Origin: Bacteroidales bacterium UBA3684
Lineage (GTDB): Bacteria; Bacteroidota; Bacteroidia; Bacteroidales; P3
Assembly (NCBI GenBank): GCA_002372855.1
Contig: DFIZ01000076.1
Span: forward strand, 1 to 14,848
Direction of reading: 5' to 3'
DNA length: 14,848 nt
Part shown: positions 9,461 to 14,848 of the stretch, piece after piece
Numbering within the stretch: position 1 is the stretch's first letter
How the letters are laid out: the number at the start of each line of letters is the position of its first letter
Position numbers and translations under genes: made by a program
Notes under the pieces: model-generated
What the model saw: the letters and a program-made list of their open reading frames with translations, nothing else
Told to the model about the DNA's origin: nothing
Databases searched by the model: none

Positions 9461-12400
9461 TTACAGTTTGATTAATTTGAGGACCACAGGGGCCGCGTCG
9501 GCAGTGCTGACGCGAAGGAAGTAGGTCCCTGCGGCAAGAGCGGAGACATCGATCCGCAGGTCCGGTTCTTCGATGCGGTAGGTGGCGAGGACGCTCCCCT
9601 GGAGCGAGAGTATGGCCACCTGTCCATTGACCGGTGCCACATCCCCGAGGCTGAGCACAACAGTGCTGGTCGCCGGGTTGGGACTGAGCGTGGGCTTCAC
9701 TCCCCCGGCAATGTCTTCAATGCCCGTGACGGGAGTGTCTGCCTCGAAGGTGGCGGTGTAGGTAGCATCGGCGGTCACTTCGACGCTACGCGGGTTCGTC
9801 GTGTTGCCGTCCTGCCACTGCACAAAGTGGTAGCCGCTGTTGGCCGTTGCGCTGATGGTTGCGGTCTCGCCCTCGGCAAAGACGCCACCTCCCGCAACAC
9901 TGCCCATCTCGGGATTGGCCGAAGTGACGGTGATGGTGTAGTACTCCGTCGGGTCGTCCTCCGCCTGGAAGATGGCCGTCAGGCTGACGCTCTCAACCGC
10001 CGGGAAGGAATAAGGCGTGGTGCTGACGCCATTGCTCCATCTGACGAAGCGATAGCCCGTGTATGCCGTGGCCGTGAGGGTCACAGGCTGCATGTACTCA
10101 TAGGTGCCGCCACCCGTCACATATCCGTATGCGGGGTCGTTGGCGACCACCGTTATCGCATAGCTGTCGACGGCGAAGGTTGCCGTATAGGTGGCATTGC
10201 CGTTGACCACGATGGTGCGGGGGTTGGAGGTGTTGCCATCCTGCCACTGCACAAAGTGGTGCCCTTCAGCGGCCGTGGCCGTGAGGGTGACGCTGCTGCC
10301 GCTGGCATAGGAGCCGCCGCCACTGACACTGCCCATCGCCGGATTGGCACTCTCGGCGGTGATGGTGTAGGTCACCGTGGCCGACGTAACGGCCTTGATC
10401 ATCCACGTGGAAGGAATCTGGCTGGACACGTGCATCCAGTTGGTGTCGTTGAACGAAATCCAGTCGCTGTTCAGGTCGCCCATGAAGGCGCACGACGCGG
10501 CGGGATAGGTAATGTCCGGGGCCGCGAAGGTAATCCACAGGTTCAGGGCCGGATTGATGCTCAGATTTATATCGGGTGTGCAATTGTTGTATCGGCCCGT
10601 ATCGGCAGTGCCGAAGGTGAAGGTCTTGGTGTATATGCGGGTGCCGCTGACGGTGTCCTGCGAACCCTGGTAGATATTCATCGTATAGGCTCCCGCCTCT
10701 TTCACATACAGCAGCACATCGTTCAGGAAGCGGCGGTTGGTCATGTAGGCGGCTGGAATCTTGATGCCCCAGCTGAAGTAATCTCCGTTGCCGGTTCCAA
10801 CATTTGTGTAGAAGGGGCGGTCGAGGCAGTAGGAGATGGTGTCCCCGGCGTTGTAGTCCATCACATGCATCACCAGTGTGTCGCGACCCGTGCCGTGCGT
10901 GTTGCTCACCGTGGCAACGACATTGTAGGTGCCTGGAGTGGCCCATGTGGCCGTAACGGCATTGCCTGTGGCCGTGGAGGGTGTGGCGCCGGCAAGGGAC
11001 CAGCTGACGGTGGCACCCTGCGTGGCCGTGGCGTTCAGGCTGATAGGCAGTCCGACGGCAACCTGGTCGTATCCCGTAATGGTCACCTGCGGCGCGGGCA
11101 TCGCAGGCGCTGTGGCCGACGTGACGGCTTTCAGCATCCACGAATAGTCGTATCCGTAGCCCGTTATGTGGTTCCACTCGCTGCCGTTGAGCGACAGCCA
11201 GTCGCTATTGACCGACCCGCTGTGGCTGGCGCCTGCCGCCACTGGGCTGTACATGATAATCCACAGGTTCTGGCCCGAAGCGATGGCCAGGGTGGTGTCG
11301 AGCGTCATCGTCTGCCAGCCGGTGCCGGTCGCCGTGGCCGACTGGGTGTAGCGGAAGGTGGACGGACTGCTGCTGCCGCCGCTGTAGACATAGAGGGTGT
11401 AGTTGCCCTGCGCACCGGCAAAGTAGTTCACAGCCTTCAGGTAGTTGCGTCCGCTCAGGTGGCTGGACGGTATCATGATGCTCCAGTAGAAGGGGTCGCC
11501 ACCGGCATTGATGCCGCCGGCGAAGGGCCTGTTGCCCACATACGAGAGGGTGTCGCCGTCGACATAGATGTCGCGCTGCTCGTTCACCTGCACACTGTCG
11601 AGGACCATCCAGTACTGGTCCGTGCAGCTGTAGTGGCGGAAAGCCACGTAAATGTTCTGGCCCGCATAGGCCGAGAGGTCGACGGTGTCGTAGACCCAGC
11701 TGTTGCTGGAAAGCGTGGCCTGCTCGATGAGGGTGAAGTTCGACGGGGCTGTACCTGTCGTGGAGACGAAGACACCGTAGTGCTCGGCAGCGTAATTGGC
11801 GTCCGTGCCGGCAACCTTCCACGAGAGCTTGTAGGTGGCTCCGGCAGCCAACTGCAGCTGCGGCGTGACGAGCCAGTTGTCGGGCGTGAGGGCTCCCACA
11901 TTGTTGATGTATGAGGCCGACGCCGCATAGCCGGCAAAGGTGGTGTAGTCCCATCCGTAGCCGTCGTTGTCGGCGTCGACGGTAGTCCAGCAGGCAAGCG
12001 TCGTGGGGTCGTCGAAGGTCTCCAGGAACGGGAATGTGCTGATAGCCGAACAGGCAACAACGCTGACCATCAGGGTGTCGCGTCCTATGCCTGCCGGGCT
12101 TGTGGCGGTGGCAATGACGTTGTACGTGCCCGGGGTACTCCATGTGGCCGTGGCCGTGGCACCCGTGGCGGTGGAAGGCGTGGCACCGGCAAAGCTCCAG
12201 CTCACCGTGGCACCTGCCGTCGCTGTGGCACTGAAGGTGGCAGGCGCACCGACAGCAACCGTCGTCGGGCCGTCGACATACACCGTCGGGGCCGGCAGCG
12301 CAGGCGCCGTGGCCGACGTGACGGCTTTCACCATCCACGAATAGTTCAGGTTCGTGCCTGCATCCTGCAGGTGCATCATCTGGTTGTTGTACACCAGCCA

Positions 12401-14653
12401 GTCGCTATTGGTGTCGCCCGTATAGGCACAGGCCGCACCCTGCGTGCTGGTGAGGAATATCCACAGGTTCTGTCCCGACGGAATGGCCACCGTGGCATCC
12501 AGCGCAATCTCCTGCCACATCAGGTCGGCATCGCCGAACACCCGCGTCTGCGTGTGCAGCAGCGTGCCGGGAGCCGTGGCGCCCGTGTACACATTCAGCG
12601 TGTAGGCCTCTCCCGTCGGGATATAGGCCATCACGCTCTTCAGGTAGTTGCGACCCGCAAGCTGGCTGGCAGGCAGCATGATGCCCCACGCAAAGGGGCT
12701 GCCGCCGGCGTTGATCGGGGTTTCGAGCTGCGCATTGCCGCAGTAGGACAACGTGTCGCCCGACACCACAGACGTGGTGTGGAAAATACACCTTATCATG
12801 AAGGAATACTGATGGTCGTAGTTGGTCATCTGGTTGCCGAAAAGGATGCTGTTGCCATTGCCCGAATAGGAGGTCACCGCGGCGGGGTAGTCCACGTCCG
12901 TACTGGTGAACGTAATCCAGATGTCCTCGTTGGCGCCGACAGCCACCGGGCTGCTCAGCGTGTAGGTCTGCCACTGCGACCTGTCGGTGGCGGAGAAGTA
13001 GGCCGACTGGGTGTAGACCTGCGTCGTCGGCGAGGTGGTGCCCTTATAGACCGTCAGCGTATAGTTGCCCTCATCGGGAATGTATATCTGCACAGCCGAA
13101 AGCGCCGTGCCCGACGTCAGCACCGACGACGGGAAGCGTATGCCCCAACGGTTGTCGTTCCAGTCCACTCTCCAGTTCGATATGCAGGAGCAATAGTCGC
13201 CGCAGTAGCTCAGCGTGTCGCCCGTCATGGGCTCGACCTGTGCCGTGAGGCTGTAGCTGCCGCCCGTGGCAATGAACCCGCGCGGGTTGAAACGGTCGCC
13301 GTCGCTCCACCCTGCAAAGCGGTAGCCGTCGGGCACGCCGTAGACACTGAGCAATGCCGTGTCGCCGAACGAGTAGCTGCCCGTGCCGCCCACCGAGGCG
13401 GTGCCGCCCGTAACCGTGGCGCTGAAGGTCGTGCTGCCCGTCGTGCTCCAGTTGGTATTCGGGCGTATGCCTGTCAGGGCCACGTTTTCCAGGTCGTAGG
13501 AACCGTCGTTGGCACCCGCGCCGCCACCGCCGGGCACCAGGCCTCCGATGGCATAGTAGGCGTCGCAGTAGCCGCCCCAGCCCCAGTTCACGTGGAACAG
13601 GCCGGCGGCATTGTATCCGTCGACGACAAACGAGTGTCCGCCCGACTCGTCACGGCCGCTGTACAGTATGGGGCGGCTCTGGGCCAGCTCGGTGCGCAGC
13701 AGCGCGCAGTAGTCGTCGTAGCTGTAGTCTTCCCGTGCAATCACAGCCATGTCGGGACGGTATTTGAAGAACGACATCAGCGACGACTGCGAGGAGGTAC
13801 GGACGCGGCCGTCCCAGTTGTAGTTGTGGGCACCGCTGCCGCCGTCGGCCGAAAGGCCGTAGTTCATCTCGTCGGCCACGCCCACGTGGTACATCAAGGT
13901 GGCCACGGCATTGACCTGCGCCGACGAACTGGCGGAGGTCAGGGCGTTGGGCATGTTGCTCCACTGGTAGGTGGTGCTGCCGAAGTTGGCGCTCAGCGTG
14001 CCGTAGTCGCTGTGCGAATAGGAGTGCGACCCGTAGCCCGTGGTCGGATGGTTGAAGTATTTCATCACCTGCGCCGTGGCCGTGGCCACGCAGCCGGTGA
14101 CCAGGCGGTGGCCGTAGTACTCACTCTCGTTGGCGTCGTAGGGGGTCAGGGCGTTGTAGTACGGCCCCTGGTTCCACGTCGTCGTCAGCAGCGGCGACAC
14201 CGGCGTGTAGAACGACGTCAGCGGACGCTCGCCGCCGAGCAGCCTGCTCCACTGGGCGGCCACGCTGTTACCGCCTGCCGCCACGGCACGGAAGGGACCC
14301 TTGGCGGCATCCCGTTGGGCCAGCTGGCGGATGGTCTCGTCGCAGCGGTCGAACCAGGCGCGCACATGCGCCGGCATGCCCTCGACAACGAAACGGCCGC
14401 TGAGCGAATAGCCCAGCACCGGCGTCACACAGTCGTCGCCGGCCACGAGGATGAAACCTTCCTCGCCCAGGCTGAAAACGTAGAATCCACTGAAGGGAGT
14501 CGCCATCTCGGTGAGCTTCACTCCGCTCACCCCTTCCACCGTGCGCAGGTAGGCCGTTCCGGCCCTCCGCGCCGTGTTGACATCAACCGGCTTCGCCTCG
14601 ACGGCTCCGCATGCCATGATCATGGCCAAAACAAAAAGGATAGTTTTTTTCAT
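9461..14653 (-). CDS. Giant secreted C10-family cysteine protease with adhesin-type modules and T9SS sorting domain
   Basis: The 1730-residue product has a signal peptide (MKKTILFVLAMIMACGAVEA, 1-20), a Spi/SpeB-like propeptide (about 21-140) and a C10 peptidase domain (about 150-395) with Cys188 (VTGCVATATAQVMKY), His340 (GGHSFVVDGY) and Asn356-Trp357 (HVNWGWGGYCDAYY). Next come an InlB-like repeat (about 408-473) and jelly-roll-like modules (478-625, 632-783). PKD-like domain 1 (789-867) is followed by a cleaved-adhesin/choice-of-anchor-J domain (about 874-1026; FPFLETFDD, TPDNWLVTPQLQL, YWMVLDSVQV). A third jelly-roll module (1033-1182), PKD-like domain 2 (1188-1265) and a fourth module (1270-1425) come next. 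Three InlB-like repeats (1428-1494, 1497-1563, 1571-1637) and a type A sorting domain (about 1650-1730) end the protein. Export by Sec and T9SS to the cell surface is expected. Protease activity with binding of polysaccharide or host matrix is inferred from the modules. Confidence 0.9.
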   Translation of the reverse strand: MKKTILFVLAMIMACGAVEAKPVDVNTARRAGTAYLRTVEGVSGVKLTEMATPFSGFYVFSLGEEGFILVAGDDCVTPVLGYSLSGRFVVEGMPAHVRAWFDRCDETIRQLAQRDAAKGPFRAVAAGGNSVAAQWSRLLGGERPLTSFYTPVSPLLTTTWNQGPYYNALTPYDANESEYYGHRLVTGCVATATAQVMKYFNHPTTGYGSHSYSHSDYGTLSANFGSTTYQWSNMPNALTSASSSAQVNAVATLMYHVGVADEMNYGLSADGGSGAHNYNWDGRVRTSSQSSLMSFFKYRPDMAVIAREDYSYDDYCALLRTELAQSRPILYSGRDESGGHSFVVDGYNAAGLFHVNWGWGGYCDAYYAIGGLVPGGGGAGANDGSYDLENVALTGIRPNTNWSTTGSTTFSATVTGGTASVGGTGSYSFGDTALLSVYGVPDGYRFAGWSDGDRFNPRGFIATGGSYSLTAQVEPMTGDTLSYCGDYCSCISNWRVDWNDNRWGIRFPSSVLTSGTALSAVQIYIPDEGNYTLTVYKGTTSPTTQVYTQSAYFSATDRSQWQTYTLSSPVAVGANEDIWITFTSTDVDYPAAVTSYSGNGNSILFGNQMTNYDHQYSFMIRCIFHTTSVVSGDTLSYCGNAQLETPINAGGSPFAWGIMLPASQLAGRNYLKSVMAYIPTGEAYTLNVYTGATAPGTLLHTQTRVFGDADLMWQEIALDATVAIPSGQNLWIFLTSTQGAACAYTGDTNSDWLVYNNQMMHLQDAGTNLNYSWMVKAVTSATAPALPAPTVYVDGPTTVAVGAPATFSATATAGATVSWSFAGATPSTATGATATATWSTPGTYNVIATATSPAGIGRDTLMVSVVACSAISTFPFLETFDDPTTLACWTTVDADNDGYGWDYTTFAGYAASASYINNVGALTPDNWLVTPQLQLAAGATYKLSWKVAGTDANYAAEHYGVFVSTTGTAPSNFTLIEQATLSSNSWVYDTVDLSAYAGQNIYVAFRHYSCTDQYWMVLDSVQVNEQRDIYVDGDTLSYVGNRPFAGGINAGGDPFYWSIMIPSSHLSGRNYLKAVNYFAGAQGNYTLYVYSGGSSSPSTFRYTQSATATGTGWQTMTLDTTLAIASGQNLWIIMYSPVAAGASHSGSVNSDWLSLNGSEWNHITGYGYDYSWMLKAVTSATAPAMPAPQVTITGYDQVAVGLPISLNATATQGATVSWSLAGATPSTATGNAVTATWATPGTYNVVATVSNTHGTGRDTLVMHVMDYNAGDTISYCLDRPFYTNVGTGNGDYFSWGIKIPAAYMTNRRFLNDVLLYVKEAGAYTMNIYQGSQDTVSGTRIYTKTFTFGTADTGRYNNCTPDINLSINPALNLWITFAAPDITYPAASCAFMGDLNSDWISFNDTNWMHVSSQIPSTWMIKAVTSATVTYTITAESANPAMGSVSGGGSYASGSSVTLTATAAEGHHFVQWQDGNTSNPRTIVVNGNATYTATFAVDSYAITVVANDPAYGYVTGGGTYEYMQPVTLTATAYTGYRFVRWSNGVSTTPYSFPAVESVSLTAIFQAEDDPTEYYTITVTSANPEMGSVAGGGVFAEGETATISATANSGYHFVQWQDGNTTNPRSVEVTADATYTATFEADTPVTGIEDIAGGVKPTLSPNPATSTVVLSLGDVAPVNGQVAILSLQGSVLATYRIEEPDLRIDVSALAAGTYFLRVSTADAAPVVLKLIKL
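9743..10372 (-). repeat. Three tandem InlB-like beta-repeat coding units
   Basis: Three units of about 67 codons encode Y-x-IT(A/V)-x-(S)ANP-x-MGSVSGGG-type repeats ending in Y-x-ATF or LTAIF. The first (10172-10372) and third (9743-9943) share a 21-nt identical stretch at 10240-10260 and 9811-9831, both encoding the VQWQDGN region. The middle unit (9965-10165) has diverged (VRWSNGV). This fits internal duplication, with units 1 and 3 closest. Confidence 0.75.
10859..12344 (-). repeat. Duplicated PKD-like and linker segments in the large protease
   Basis: PKD-like units at 12053-12289 and 10859-11092 share SWS(F/L)AGATPSTATG and (S/A)TPGTYNV. The linker encoding the YSWM(V/L)KAVTSATAPA region is 42 of 44 bases identical between 12301-12344 and 11104-11147. 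A weaker third copy lies near 10380. The jelly-roll plus linker plus PKD block thus appears twice, separated by the adhesin-type domain. Confidence 0.7.
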
Positions 14654-14740
14654 GGTTCTAATTATTATGTTATTACTAAATTAATTCAATCACATCGTTA
14701 TCAATCAGCCACATAGACGCACCCTGCGCCCATAGCCGAT

Positions 14741-14775
14741 GGTGCAAATATACACTTTTTTTTCAAATTGACAAA
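14741..14775 (-). promoter_or_regulatory. Promoter of the large protease gene
   Basis: On the minus strand a -33 TTTG (14772-14775) stands exactly 19 bp from a -7 TATATTTG (14745-14752), the Bacteroidota housekeeping promoter pattern TTTG-N19-TAnnTTTG. The spacer contains eight A residues in a row (14756-14763), and CACC follows the -7 box. Predicted start of transcription is near 14738, giving a leader of about 85 nt before ATG at 14653. The leader is A/T-rich near the ATG and has no clear Shine-Dalgarno sequence. Confidence 0.85.
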
Positions 14776-14784
14776 ATTCCTTCT

Positions 14785-14821
14785 CCCCCACCCCCAACCT
14801 CCCACCCGATACCTACCCGAG
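14785..14821 (-). repeat. G-rich repeat with 11-bp period, right copy
   Basis: Read on the minus strand this begins with CTC and then 11-mers GGGTAGGTATC, GGGTGGGAGGT and TGGGGGTGGGG. Its first 21 bases equal window positions 1-21; it lacks the 11-base unit found at 22-32 of the left copy, after which AGGTTGG again matches. The two copies point inward, towards each other. It lies about 10 bp upstream of the -33 box of the large protease promoter, and 27 bases of A/T-rich sequence follow to the window edge. Confidence 0.75.
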
Positions 14822-14848
14822 AGGTACATAATTCGGCATTTCTTATAT

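Noticed and set aside
9827..14716. Long plus-strand open frames (695 and 781 codons) opposite the large protease
   Set aside because: They mirror the repeat pattern of the real gene on the other strand and have no start context or domain of their own.
14654..14744. Riboswitch or small RNA in the leader of the large protease
   Set aside because: Only a short CGCA/TGCG hairpin can be drawn; nothing resembles a known riboswitch and the length is modest.

Overview
The window comes from a member of the Bacteroidota, most likely an uncultured, fairly GC-rich Bacteroidales. Three things support this. Two secreted C10-family cysteine proteases end in type A sorting domains of the type IX secretion system (T9SS). 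Two promoters match the Bacteroidota form TAnnTTTG instead of a sigma70 -10 box. The ATP synthase proteins look like those of Bacteroidota. Genus cannot be decided from the sequence.

All nine genes are on the minus strand, so transcription runs from high to low coordinates. In that order: a 1730-residue multidomain C10 protease with gingipain-like accessory domains (9461-14653); nadB, L-aspartate oxidase, 41 nt behind it with no visible promoter of its own (7854-9419); atpE-atpF-atpH-atpA-atpG, encoding F-type ATP synthase c, b, delta, alpha and gamma (3802-7682); a second, smaller C10 protease (1498-3738); and an FHS-type major facilitator transporter 33 nt behind it (127-1464). The genes for ATP synthase subunits a, beta and epsilon are not in the window, and nadB sits where atpB is usually found, so the operon is split in this genome.

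Regulatory sites: a TTTG-N19-TATATTTG promoter before the large protease; a TATCTTTG promoter before atpE; a GC-rich stem-loop between atpE and atpF that may help set subunit ratios; a strong terminator after atpG whose T-tract overlaps the only space available for a promoter of the second protease; and a perfect 12-bp-stem terminator after the transporter.

The same G-rich repeat, with an apparent 11-bp period, lies at both ends of the window in inverted orientation (1-58 and 14785-14821). It is probably a dispersed intergenic repeat and a plausible reason for the sequence ending where it does. No stretch above 300 bases lacks a gene. The longest gaps are 14654-14848 (leader, promoter, repeat), 7683-7853 (atpE promoter and leader) and 1-126 (repeat, terminator). 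I see no tRNA, rRNA, CRISPR array or transposase gene.
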